From assembly GCF_022829545.1 (NCBI RefSeq), contig NZ_JAKSYM010000391.1, positions 92,470 through 156,469 of the forward strand: 64,000 nt of DNA, read 5' to 3'. Both the position numbers and the translations under genes were made by a program. Within the stretch, counting starts at the first letter, position 1; the number at the start of each line of letters is the position of its first letter. The notes under the pieces are model-generated. The model was not told the origin of the DNA. It was given only the letters and a program-made list of their open reading frames with translations, and ran no database searches. Source of the stretch: Methylobacterium sp. J-030 (GTDB lineage Bacteria; Pseudomonadota; Alphaproteobacteria; Rhizobiales; Beijerinckiaceae). Positions 43,831-52,614 of this stretch are shown piece by piece.

Positions 43831-45984
43831 TTAGTATGAAGATTCTCGGTCGTGAATTGGGATCCCGGGTCGGTTGCGCAGGCCTTCCGCGCGCCACTCA
43901 GCATCGAACAGCTGTTCCTGCTCGGATCGACGAGCCGCGCTCAGCGCATCGTCTTCCGGCCAGTCCGACTTGATTTTGGCGAGACCAACTACACGGCGTT
44001 GCCGGTGCGCGAGCCGGAATGTGTGGTCGCGCAATTCCCAGCCATCATCGAGATGGGGCCAGGCGCCGGTCTCGAGCGCCGACAGTACAGGCAGCTCCGC
44101 CGCAGCCGTCTCACGTGCACCCGGCGCGAGCGTGCGCGAAGGCCCATATTGACGCTGCGTGAAGCGTTCGCCGAGCGGTCTGCGCAGCCTTTCTTCGATC
44201 TTGAGTGCGTCGATGAGCATGTCCGGTGTCGCGGCATCTCTGCTGGCTTTGGGCGGTGCAGTCGGCATCAAGCTGCCGCACAGGTCGCGCACCAGCCGCC
44301 AATGTCGACGTACCTTCGCTGCCTCGTCTCCCACAGGCCAGCGATCGACCGTAATCGCCGCGGGCGAACACGCGCAACGAAGTTTGGAGGCGACAAAATC
44401 ACTCCGCAGCCAGCCCTCGATGTCCCCGGCTGCCACAGGCAGCGTCGCGATAAGGTCGGTGCCCCGTCCTTCGGTTTCGTCCTGCCGGTGCACGTAGATC
44501 CAGTGGAACGAGTCGGGATCCCCCGGCGCCCTCCCCCCGTGCGTCTTGGCGACTCGGTCCGCGACGACCATGCCCATCTCGTGCGTCAGGGCTGTCACGA
44601 ACGCGGCAACGTCCTTCGGCGCTGCGTCGGCGAAGGCGCTGTAGCGCAGGCAGATCCGCGCGTCGAAGGTCTGCCCGTGCATCTGCATGAGGAACGACCC
44701 CGCTTCCCAGATCTGGCCGACTTGGTCCCGAGAAAGGTAGCGCTGACCCATCTCGACCGCGCCAAGCGCCTGAGCGCGTCGGGTTGGCCGACCGCTCCCG
44801 TAGGCCCGGCGTGGTTTCAGGCTCGCTGGCTGATCTGCCCGCAGCGTCAGCCCTGCCTGCCCGTTGATCAGTTCGTCGAAGTCACTCACCCTGACCAGTA
44901 GTCCCGCCGCGGTCTCTGGGACCGCAGCGGGGCGCCATGCCTGCAGGATCGCGCGGAAGAATGGGCGCGCGGCGAGGCCGAGGCGCGCACCGCAGACCCG
45001 GAGCGCTGCGACGAGTTCTGCGCGTTCCGCGAGGGTGAGGGCCGATGCACGGCCGGTCTGGTCTAGGTGCAGGATGTCGACGCCGAACAGGTCGGCCAGG
45101 AAGGACTCGACGCCCCGGACCTTTACATCGGGATCGCGATCCCAGCCATTCAGCGCTGCCATCTGCGCTGCGAGACCCTGGTTCTTCGCCACGGCTGCGA
45201 CGTACCCGTGGAGGGCAGCCGGACCGTCGGTCCCCCGCAGTGCCCGCACCGCGGCGCGCGTCACCGACCCGGACGTGGCCAATACCTCAAGCTCACCGAT
45301 CAGGCCGCGCAAGCCCCCGGGCGCCTCGTGTGCAAGCTCCTCGAGGGCGGCCGTCTCGCATGACAGCCCCTCGTCCGGGCAGGCGCAGATCGACGCCAGA
45401 ATCCGCCTGCGGGCGGCCACGCTCGGTCTTGGAACGTGGACCGGTCGTAGAGCATGGCGCACGCGCTCGGGGATGCGCTCCGGCTCGGAACTCATAAGGA
45501 TGAAGGTCACCTCCAGCGGCGGGGGCTCGAGACAGGTGTGCAGCACGGCAAAGGCGCGCTCGCTCAAGCGGTGTGCATCGTCGATGCTGACGACGCGCCA
45601 ATCATCTCTCGCGTACCCGCGCGCGTCGATGGCATTGGCGATGACCCGTTGCTCGTTGGATTCGAGGTCGGCGGCGTCGAAGCGAGACCAAGGCGAGCCG
45701 GGCTTACGCGCGTCCAGGCAGTCCTCGCACTTCCCGCAGGGTTCCCCCTCTCCCTCCCGACAGAGGAGCGCGCGGGCGTAGATCTCGCCGAGTACCGTCT
45801 TCCCGCAACCTTGAGGCCCGTGCAGCAGCACGCTGCGACCGCGTCGCGCCCGCACTTCCGCCTTGAGGAAGGCCACGGCGTCGGGATGCGCGATCGCTTC
45901 CGCGAAGCACTCGGGCCTATGGCGTTCAGCCAAGCTCGAGCGCCGGCGCCTTTCTCGGGTGGATGCCGTTTCGGCCCTGGCCAC
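43831..45984 (-). CDS. DNA polymerase III tau/gamma-like AAA+ ATPase with long unknown C-terminus
   Basis: 717 residues from a GTG at 45984. Residues 17-260 follow clamp-loader tau/gamma: LAERHRPECFAEAI, Walker A HGPQGCGKT (56-63), the four-Cys zinc module (Cys75, 83, 86, 89), Walker B VVSIDDAHRLS (135-138), LEPPPLEVTFILMSSEPERI and the lid region with a GGLRGLIGELEVL segment. Two changes matter: the usual DEVH is DDAH, and the SRC arginine-finger motif reads RHA. The C-terminal ~350 residues match no tau domain I can recognise. Chromosomal dnaX is not expected here, so this is a paralogue. Confidence 0.78.
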   Translation of the reverse strand: MARAETASTRERRRRSSLAERHRPECFAEAIAHPDAVAFLKAEVRARRGRSVLLHGPQGCGKTVLGEIYARALLCREGEGEPCGKCEDCLDARKPGSPWSRFDAADLESNEQRVIANAIDARGYARDDWRVVSIDDAHRLSERAFAVLHTCLEPPPLEVTFILMSSEPERIPERVRHALRPVHVPRPSVAARRRILASICACPDEGLSCETAALEELAHEAPGGLRGLIGELEVLATSGSVTRAAVRALRGTDGPAALHGYVAAVAKNQGLAAQMAALNGWDRDPDVKVRGVESFLADLFGVDILHLDQTGRASALTLAERAELVAALRVCGARLGLAARPFFRAILQAWRPAAVPETAAGLLVRVSDFDELINGQAGLTLRADQPASLKPRRAYGSGRPTRRAQALGAVEMGQRYLSRDQVGQIWEAGSFLMQMHGQTFDARICLRYSAFADAAPKDVAAFVTALTHEMGMVVADRVAKTHGGRAPGDPDSFHWIYVHRQDETEGRGTDLIATLPVAAGDIEGWLRSDFVASKLRCACSPAAITVDRWPVGDEAAKVRRHWRLVRDLCGSLMPTAPPKASRDAATPDMLIDALKIEERLRRPLGERFTQRQYGPSRTLAPGARETAAAELPVLSALETGAWPHLDDGWELRDHTFRLAHRQRRVVGLAKIKSDWPEDDALSAARRSEQEQLFDAEWRAEGLRNRPGIPIHDRESSY

Positions 45985-46104
45985 GCGCCGCCCTGATCCT
46001 CGAATTTCAACGAAACGCTAGGACCCTGTCCTGATTTTTCCGTTTCGGTCCCTGCACACAGCGACCGCCCTCGCTATACTGCCTAGCTTAGACGGAGGAC
46101 AGCC
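45985..46104. promoter_or_regulatory. Divergent promoter region of the clamp-loader-like and clamp-like genes
   Basis: 120 bases separate two GTG starts. For the plus-strand gene, a TATACT (46075-46080) is a plausible -10, and GGAGGA (46094-46099) is a strong ribosome site five bases before GTG 46105. The shared short region suggests joint control of both genes. No operator palindrome was seen. Confidence 0.5.
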
Positions 46105-48318
46105 GTGGCTGCGGACGATCCAAACGATCCTAGTTCATCAGACGTCGGCCGGGACGCCGACCGCGCCGACCACGAGACGGCGTTAGATCGCTGCTCGCCG
46201 GATCTACTAGACGCGGACGGCCCCTCGTCGACGAAGACTGACCCGTGCCGCGAATCGACAATGACCGCGGCGGCAACGTCTGATGGGCAGAACGAAACGT
46301 GCGTGAAACCTGCAGACGGCGATTCGTTCATAAGCACTCATTCCCCGCACGCCGCGCCCGAGTCGCCCCCACCCGCGATGCCGGCCGACATCGCTGATGC
46401 GATTTGTGAGCCTGCATCGGCTGAGAGCACATCGCCCGTCGATCGACAGGTCGAAGAGGTGAATACGAGCGAGTCTCCCGTGCACACCACTGGCGACCAC
46501 TCCCCGGACTTGCCACTCCTCGCCTCGTCGGCCGACTTGCTTGCGAGCGACAGGTCGATCAGCCCACCTGCACCGGCTAACATCGCAGCCACTGCGTCGG
46601 ACTTCGACGACGCAGACTCATCCGCAACTGCGATCGGGCGCGGCTGCTCGTCGTCGGGTGGATCAGATGTACAAGCCATGGAGAACGAGCTTGAGGCTGC
46701 GCCTGCGTCCACGCCGGCGCCGGCCGCAAACTCCGCAGTTCTGCCTTCGGAAGACCCCGCTGCGGCGTCGCACGACGGACCGGTTCCATCCGTGCCGATC
46801 TTCCCGCTCGCCGACCCGGACCGGGGCTTCGAGCAGTTCTTGGAGGACGCGGCCGATACAAGCTGGGTTCCAACACCGCTTGCAGGTCTCGATCACCTCC
46901 TCGGTTTACCGAGCCGGTTGCCGGACCTCACCCTGGATGATCTGACCGGGCCGACGCTGGACGCTCCCTTCGTCGAGGATGGCACCTACAGCTTCGCCTT
47001 CGAAGCCAACGATTTCGCACGCCTCGTCCAGGTCGTTGCCCCGACCGCCCGGTCCGGCTCGATCACCATGGATCGGGCGCCGAACCCACACTCGAATGTG
47101 CGCCGGTCCGAAGCGCAACTCCTGAACGCGTCCGACCACGTCAAGCTCGTGCTCACCCGCGGCGCGCTGTTCGCGCAGACCTATGACGGGATCTCCTACG
47201 CTCAGATCCTGATCCCGGTTGATAGTAATGCGTCGACGCTTGAACCTGGTACCAAGGTTGCAATGGTCCTTTATCTGCACGAACTCGCCGCCGCCGCCGG
47301 CGGCCTAGGAGGGACCGTCCGCGCGTCTCTCGACGGAAGCGAGCAGCGCCTGCACCTCGCGTCCGAGACGTTCGAACGCCCCCTGAATTTTGTCCCCCCC
47401 GTACGATTGCACGATCTGCGGGCGAGCCGGATCGGTACGCTCGATCGAGCGACGCACAAGGCACTTCCCAACAGGCTGCTCCGGCGAGCGTTGGCTTATG
47501 TCACGCGGGTGACCGAAGAAAGGGTCGGCACGGCCAATCTACCTGGCGAGGATCGGGAGGCGAGCGATACGGTCCTTCTGGGTAGCGACATCCTCAGCGC
47601 GACCTCGGGGTTCGCGAGCGCTACGGTCACTACGAAAGACTTTGCTGGCGCCGCGTTCCGCATGGGATGGTCCGTTACGATCGTCGCAGAGCGGGTACTC
47701 GCCGCAATGGCGCCAGAGGTCGATCTCTACGCGACGGACAAGGGCTACGTGCTGCGCGACGCGTACACGGCCTTCGGTTTTGCGAAGCGGCGCGAGGTCA
47801 AGCATCCGAGAACATCGCCGTATCGACCCGCGACGGTCTGCTCCCTGATGGTGCCGCGCACTCCGCTACGCCAAGCTCTGCGAGCCCTGCGCGCGGCTGG
47901 GCCCAAAGCCGACGAGAGGGATCCGACGGAGTCGACGCCGGACCTCGACATCGTACGCTTCGTCTGCACGAGGGGGGAGGTGCTGCCGGAGTGCGCACTC
48001 GAGAGCCGGGGCGCTGATGGAAAGACGATCCGCATCCGTTTGGACGGGGTGCGTCGCACCGGCGATGCTGGTCTGGATGCAACGGGAATAAAACTCCACG
48101 TCCATTTCTCCCGGCACGATCTCGCCGCGGTCGCGGAGTCCTTCGACTCCTCCAACATCGAGTTGGCGTTCTATCCCGACGCAGGTTGTCTCATCGTGCG
48201 CGACGCGGACGACGCAACCGGCTTCGAGACCGAGGCGGTGATCGCGCTGCGCGCGAAGAAGCGCCCCGTAAAAATCAAAAAACCCAAAGTGCCGCGCCTT
48301 CCGGAGCTTGTCCCGTGA
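46105..48318 (+). CDS. Diverged sliding-clamp-like protein with long disordered N-terminus
   Basis: 737 residues from GTG. The first ~235 are low-complexity, rich in Asp, Ser, Ala and Pro. Then three consecutive beta-clamp-like modules can be traced: about 290-420 (YSFAFEANDFARLVQVV, KVAMVLYLHELAAAA), 425-570 (LGSDILSATSGFASATV, VTIVAERVLAAM) and 575-720 (LMVPRTPLRQALRALRA, LHVHFSRHDLAAVAESF, then a V-x-ALRAKK end where DnaN has its final strand). The match is structural-pattern level, not motif level. A Lys-rich tail (KKRPVKIKKPKVP) ends it. The next gene overlaps by four bases. Confidence 0.55.
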   Translation: MAADDPNDPSSSDVGRDADRADHETALDRCSPDLLDADGPSSTKTDPCRESTMTAAATSDGQNETCVKPADGDSFISTHSPHAAPESPPPAMPADIADAICEPASAESTSPVDRQVEEVNTSESPVHTTGDHSPDLPLLASSADLLASDRSISPPAPANIAATASDFDDADSSATAIGRGCSSSGGSDVQAMENELEAAPASTPAPAANSAVLPSEDPAAASHDGPVPSVPIFPLADPDRGFEQFLEDAADTSWVPTPLAGLDHLLGLPSRLPDLTLDDLTGPTLDAPFVEDGTYSFAFEANDFARLVQVVAPTARSGSITMDRAPNPHSNVRRSEAQLLNASDHVKLVLTRGALFAQTYDGISYAQILIPVDSNASTLEPGTKVAMVLYLHELAAAAGGLGGTVRASLDGSEQRLHLASETFERPLNFVPPVRLHDLRASRIGTLDRATHKALPNRLLRRALAYVTRVTEERVGTANLPGEDREASDTVLLGSDILSATSGFASATVTTKDFAGAAFRMGWSVTIVAERVLAAMAPEVDLYATDKGYVLRDAYTAFGFAKRREVKHPRTSPYRPATVCSLMVPRTPLRQALRALRAAGPKADERDPTESTPDLDIVRFVCTRGEVLPECALESRGADGKTIRIRLDGVRRTGDAGLDATGIKLHVHFSRHDLAAVAESFDSSNIELAFYPDAGCLIVRDADDATGFETEAVIALRAKKRPVKIKKPKVPRLPELVP

Positions 48319-49631
48319 GCGACCTCCACAGCGTAACGGCGCCCGAGGTGGCCGTCGGAGCCGAACCGGTGGCGTCGGATCCGCCCGTCGATCGAGAGTC
48401 CGGGACACCCGATGCCGTAGCACCGCAAGCCGGATCAGCTGCGGAGGTCTCAGCGTTTTCTGTCAGTCGAGCGCAACTGTCTGACGCGTTCCATGCTACC
48501 CGGCTTCGGCCTGGGAAGATGGTTCACCTGACCCTCACCGCGTCGGCCCTCACCGTCTGGGCCGAGACCGCGACGTTTGCCTGCGCGATGGATATCTCGC
48601 TTCAGGCGACCGTAGCCCTCCCGGTCGGGCAGAGCCTCCAACTCGTTGCACCCTCCGACCTGTTCGAGAAAGCGCTCTGCGATGAGAAGCGCTGGCGGGA
48701 GACCGCTTTGCAGCGAGGAGGCACATCCTCCGCGCGCGTCGAGTTCGAGCGGGATCGTGATCTGTCGCAGCCGTCGTCCGCCGAAGGGACCTTGGTCCCA
48801 GAGTTGTGGCGGATCACGTGCGGGGTTCTTCAGGCTGTCTGGCCGATCCGTAGCACGCTCGCGCAAGCATCGCCGCCCCCGGTCCATCCCGCCTCCGCCG
48901 ACCCGATCCTCGCGCCGAATCTGCGCGATGCTTTGCGATTACTCCACGATTTCGCTGATCTGAAGCTCGGTGAGCAGACGGATGCGATTCGCGTTGGCCC
49001 CGAGCGGTGCGAGGCCGGCGCCGGCGGCGTGTTCCGCGTCGTCCAGGGTCTCGACTTACCGCAGCTTGAGATGGCGCTGTTGCGGGACGACGCTCGGGAT
49101 ATGACGCGCTTCCTCCGCGGGATGCGAGCGGCGCGCACTTGGTCCGAGAATGGCCGTCAGGTATTCGCCGACGGGCAGCGCTGGTGTCGCGTAAAGACGG
49201 TCGAGCGGGCGCGCCAAGGAGGTAGACTCCTCGCGATACCTTGGGCTGTCACCGTCACGGTACAGGCGCCCGACCTGCAAAAGGCCCTAAATGTACTTCG
49301 GGTACAGTTCATCGAACCGGACGGGCACGTCCGCGTGAGTTGGTCCGCCGCAGAGCCGAACTGCCTCCTCTTCACCGTCGGTGTCACATCGGGCGAGGCT
49401 GTATTCAGGTGCCCTGTCAAGCCCGCCGCGACCGATGCACCGTCGAACGCCCCACCCGATGGACCGTCGGCCGCGGCGTACGAACTCACCGTGCTCTACT
49501 CGGACCTCAGAAGGGCATCCCCCGTGGTCGCCAATCGCTCTGTCGAGATCGGCCTTGGCACGAAGGGACTACGCGTCTCGCAGCACGCCGAACCGGCGCA
49601 CCTGCATACGTTCGTCGCGGCGCAGCGGTAG
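48315..49631 (+). CDS. Second diverged sliding-clamp-like protein
   Basis: 438 residues from a GTG at 48315 that overlaps the preceding TGA. Again three DnaN-like modules appear: about 48-170 (FSVSRAQLSDAFHATR, LTLTASALTVWAETATFACA), 195-310 (LRDALRLLHDFADLKL, GLDLPQLEMALL) and 312-438 (VTVQAPDLQKALNVLRVQ, LTVLYSDLRRASPVV, ending in LHTFVAAQR like the YLVMPMR end of DnaN). It and its neighbour appear to be paralogues. With the divergent AAA+ protein they form a set. Identity to real DnaN looks very low. Confidence 0.55.
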   Translation: MSDLHSVTAPEVAVGAEPVASDPPVDRESGTPDAVAPQAGSAAEVSAFSVSRAQLSDAFHATRLRPGKMVHLTLTASALTVWAETATFACAMDISLQATVALPVGQSLQLVAPSDLFEKALCDEKRWRETALQRGGTSSARVEFERDRDLSQPSSAEGTLVPELWRITCGVLQAVWPIRSTLAQASPPPVHPASADPILAPNLRDALRLLHDFADLKLGEQTDAIRVGPERCEAGAGGVFRVVQGLDLPQLEMALLRDDARDMTRFLRGMRAARTWSENGRQVFADGQRWCRVKTVERARQGGRLLAIPWAVTVTVQAPDLQKALNVLRVQFIEPDGHVRVSWSAAEPNCLLFTVGVTSGEAVFRCPVKPAATDAPSNAPPDGPSAAAYELTVLYSDLRRASPVVANRSVEIGLGTKGLRVSQHAEPAHLHTFVAAQR

Positions 49632-49760
49632 GGGGCGGCCGAACGTCTGCATGAATTTCGCGTCCGCGACCATATCGTTGCGCTCGCGACCTTCAGGCGG
49701 ACCGGCCGCGGGTGCCGATCCTCGCTCGGACGGCGTCGTCCGTAACGGGAACCCACACCT

Positions 49761-50246
49761 ATGTCCACGTCAGATTTTGTCCCACCGGCCAGCCCTACGC
49801 TCCGATCTCACAAGCGCTTCGCGTCGCCCTACCTACCTGGTCGCGTAATCCAGCCCGACGACGATCCGGCGACCACCAAAGCGCTGCTTTGGCTCCTCCG
49901 CAATCACATCCGCTTCGTGCGCAAGACGCGCCACCACATCAAGATCGGACCGATCAACTACTTCCCGACCACTGGTCGAATCGTGCTTGATGGCAATGGT
50001 CCAGCGTTGCCAGAGCGAGGTCTAGCCGCGCTCCAGGTACTGCTGCTCCCAGCGCCGACGAGTGGCTCGGTTGAGACTTCCGATCACATCCGCCACGCGC
50101 CAGGGAACTGGGCGCTCCCCGTGGTGGTCGAACAGACGTCAACCTACCCGCTGCCGGAGAGCGAGACCGTTCAGCCCGCCGGCGCGGATGCCCTGTCGCT
50201 GCGCGATCGGCAAGTGGCCGCGGATACCCCACCCTGGGAGGACTGA
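49761..50246 (+). CDS. Hypothetical protein downstream of the clamp-like genes
   Basis: 161 residues from ATG 49761, 129 bases after the second clamp-like gene on the same strand. The core TKALLWLLRNHIRFVRKTRH, then KIGPINYFPTTGRIVLDGNG, is compact and basic, suggesting nucleic-acid contact, and the last 70 residues look disordered. No family is recognised. Likely a fourth member of the same unit. Confidence 0.55.
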   Translation: MSTSDFVPPASPTLRSHKRFASPYLPGRVIQPDDDPATTKALLWLLRNHIRFVRKTRHHIKIGPINYFPTTGRIVLDGNGPALPERGLAALQVLLLPAPTSGSVETSDHIRHAPGNWALPVVVEQTSTYPLPESETVQPAGADALSLRDRQVAADTPPWED

Positions 50247-50675
50247 CACCGGGCCGAAGGCGGCCGTGAACCGCCTCCGGCAACGCTGGGGGTGTGGCCG
50301 CACGAGCCGCCGCCTACGCCTGTGGTCTGCCTGGCTGCGACGCTATCTTATTCTGTAGGGGTTTGTTTTGTGTGCCGGCGGTGGGTTGGTGTGGTGCCGT
50401 TAGTACGCGGCCGTGCCGGATGTCGGCCGGATCGATAACCCAGTAGTGCAATGCCGACGTCCCGACAGTTGTGACATACATCCAGCCATGATCCGGTGTG
50501 CTGCGCGAGAACCGCCGGCATCGGGCTGTTCGTCCAAAGCTTCCTAGCGCGCCACCCGACGTGGAATCGGTGACATGCCGTAGGTCGAACAATTTTATCG
50601 GTTCGCTTCTGAACTTAGTCCCACCAACTTTGAATCTCGTCTTGGCCGCTCCCGGCCGGTGCGAGATCCCATCCC
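50247..50675. other. Intergenic region, promoter of the nuclease gene
   Basis: No gene is supported. CTATCT at 50343 and GTGTGCCGGCG at 50370-50380 recur in similar order in the gap 54647-55132 (54796 and 54821). Minus-strand frames across it show no family. Confidence 0.4.
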
Positions 50676-52022
50676 ATGCCGAACTTCACCCCACCGCGCG
50701 GTGCCGCAGTCACGCGGACATCCCCCTGGCCTGATCCTTCGTCCAGTGCCACCCCGCAGCAGACTGACCCTGGCGCGCCTCTCACCGCCGCCCCGCTCTG
50801 CCCCCCTGCCCTGCTGAAGGCGCACGCGGCGTTCATCGCCACTGACACGCGCTTCGCAGCCTCGAGTCGACTCCTGGCCAGTTTGAACCGTATCGACCAA
50901 GGTCTTCCCGCGGGCGTCCACATCTCCCGGTTCCAGGACGGTCGTACCCGCCGCAGTCGGGCCGGCTGGCGCCTGCGCCCGGACGCCGCCCGCGCCGGAG
51001 CCGCATTCTTGAACAGCACCATTGCCAAGTTTACCCATCAAGCCCTCGTGCTGCGCGAGCCCGGTAGTCTGTGGAATGAGAACAAGATCCGGTCCAATCT
51101 ACTGTCCAGCCAGAACCTCTGCCTCAACTTGTTCGTGCCGATGGCGCTCGATCTTGAACTCGCCACCGCCGTCTGGCGCCGCTTGTTATCGGATTTTGTC
51201 TATAGCGTTACTAACCTGAGATTTGAGAGCAGCCCGGGCCGTAACGATCCTCTTTGGTTGGAGGACGGGACCGCCTTCGATGCCGTCCTCGATGTGATCA
51301 CGCCCGACGGCGAGATCGCCTTCGTCGCCATTGAGTTGAAGTACATCGAGAATTTCGCCGGACCCGCCGCCACGCCACGCCCTCGGTACCAAGCCGCCGC
51401 CCACGCGGCCGACCTCTTCATCGACCCCGACGCCCCCGAACTCTACCGAGCCGGCTTGGAGCAACTGCGGCGCGAACACTGCCTCGCACAGCTTATGGTT
51501 CAACGCGGCCTCGCTGCCCGCGGTCGGTTCGTTCTGACCGGTCCGCGCCTTAGCCCAAGGGTAGCTGCCGCGGCCCAAGCTTTCGGGGACCACCTTATCG
51601 ACCCGGCCGGTCTCGCGGAGCAACGGGTAGGCTTCAGCCACATCACGATCGAGGCCATCCTCGCCGCGCTGAGCGCGGCCGGGGCCGGCGAGCACGCGCT
51701 GGTGCTTCATCGCCGCTTTCTCGACCTCGAGCGTGTGGCGGCGCTCGCCCTGGGTGACAACTTCCCCGCCCCGCCCGCAGCACCCGCACCACTGCTCCGC
51801 TTGCCGCCGCCAACCGCGCCGGATGTGGGACCGGGTGAGTCCGACGGCGCAACACCTACAGTCGGGACCACGAGCCGCGCACGGCAGCGGCACGCCGACG
51901 TCGGCCAGCGTCCCGCTTCGTCAGAGAAGAGGCGAGCCGCGCAGCGGACGAAGCGGCCGACCACAGCCCGGCGCTCACGGCGACGGCGTTCCTCCATACA
52001 GGCCGGGACGGAGGCGCGCTGA
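50676..52022 (+). CDS. PGN_0703-type putative restriction endonuclease, PD-(D/E)XK fold
   Basis: 448 residues. The N-terminal ~110 are variable. The core HQALVLREPGSLWNENKIRS leads to FDAVLDVITPDGEIAFVAIE and LKYIENFAG, which supply the D-x(n)-E-x-K catalytic layout. YRAGLEQLRREHCLAQLMVQ follows. This is the PGN_0703 family, annotated as restriction-like nucleases of unknown target. A basic, repeat-poor tail (RRSRRRRSS) ends it. Its stop overlaps the next start (TGATG), making an operon with DUF2958. No methylase is adjacent. Confidence 0.72.
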   Translation: MPNFTPPRGAAVTRTSPWPDPSSSATPQQTDPGAPLTAAPLCPPALLKAHAAFIATDTRFAASSRLLASLNRIDQGLPAGVHISRFQDGRTRRSRAGWRLRPDAARAGAAFLNSTIAKFTHQALVLREPGSLWNENKIRSNLLSSQNLCLNLFVPMALDLELATAVWRRLLSDFVYSVTNLRFESSPGRNDPLWLEDGTAFDAVLDVITPDGEIAFVAIELKYIENFAGPAATPRPRYQAAAHAADLFIDPDAPELYRAGLEQLRREHCLAQLMVQRGLAARGRFVLTGPRLSPRVAAAAQAFGDHLIDPAGLAEQRVGFSHITIEAILAALSAAGAGEHALVLHRRFLDLERVAALALGDNFPAPPAAPAPLLRLPPPTAPDVGPGESDGATPTVGTTSRARQRHADVGQRPASSEKRRAAQRTKRPTTARRSRRRRSSIQAGTEAR

Positions 52023-52369
52023 TGCCGGCCCTTTTCACCGCCGCCCAGCGCCACCGCCTGCTTGCCAACGGCCGCCGCACGGCGGCCGTCGAGGACATCG
52101 ACCCGCGCCCCGTCGTCAAACTATTCCTGCTCGGCGGCCGAGCGACCTGGCTCCTCACCGAGCTCGATCCCGGCGAACTGACCCGCGCCTTCGGCCTGTG
52201 CGATCTCGGCCTCGGCGCCCCCGAGCTCGGCTATGTTGATCTCAACGAACTCGCGCGTCTGCGCGGCTGTCAGCGCCTGCCGGTCGAACGCGACCGGCAC
52301 TTCGTGGCCGGTCAGCCACTGTCGGCCTATGCCAGTGCGGCGCGAGCTGCTGGGAGGATCACGGCATGA
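52022..52369 (+). CDS. DUF2958 protein
   Basis: 115 residues. PVVKLFLLGGRATWLLTELD, FGLCDLGLGAPELGYVDLNE and LPVERDRHFVAGQPLSAYA are the DUF2958 signature. The family is common on plasmids and integrative elements, often near ArdC and DNA-transfer genes, with unknown function. It overlaps both neighbours by a base or a few, so all three are co-translated. Confidence 0.85.
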   Translation: MPALFTAAQRHRLLANGRRTAAVEDIDPRPVVKLFLLGGRATWLLTELDPGELTRAFGLCDLGLGAPELGYVDLNELARLRGCQRLPVERDRHFVAGQPLSAYASAARAAGRITA

Positions 52370-52614
52370 CGCACCTGCATTTCATGCCGGCACCCGATTT
52401 TGACCCCGACGACGAACTGGTACCGCACCTGACCCGCGATCCCAGTACCGGCCTATGCTGGCCCGGGCCTACGGTACCGGAGCCAGCCTTCATCGTGCTT
52501 GCCGGCTTCATCGTCGATGCCTGCGCCGAAGCGACAGACGGCTGCCTCGTCGAGCCGGATGGCACCTGCGAGCATGGGCACCCCTCCTGGCTGCGTCGCC
52601 TCGGGGTGATCTGA
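52366..52614 (+). CDS. Small Cys-containing protein after DUF2958
   Basis: 82 residues, start overlapping the DUF2958 stop by four bases (ATGA). The middle VLAGFIVDACAEATDGCLVE and the end CEHGHPSWLRRLGVI carry a CxxGHxS-like Cys/His cluster that may bind metal. No family name is known to me. Strict coupling to DUF2958 supports it being real. Confidence 0.6.
   Translation: MTHLHFMPAPDFDPDDELVPHLTRDPSTGLCWPGPTVPEPAFIVLAGFIVDACAEATDGCLVEPDGTCEHGHPSWLRRLGVI

Noticed and set aside
50314..50592. Minus-strand frame in the gap before the nuclease gene
   Set aside because: No recognisable family and no ribosome site; the gap behaves as a promoter region.
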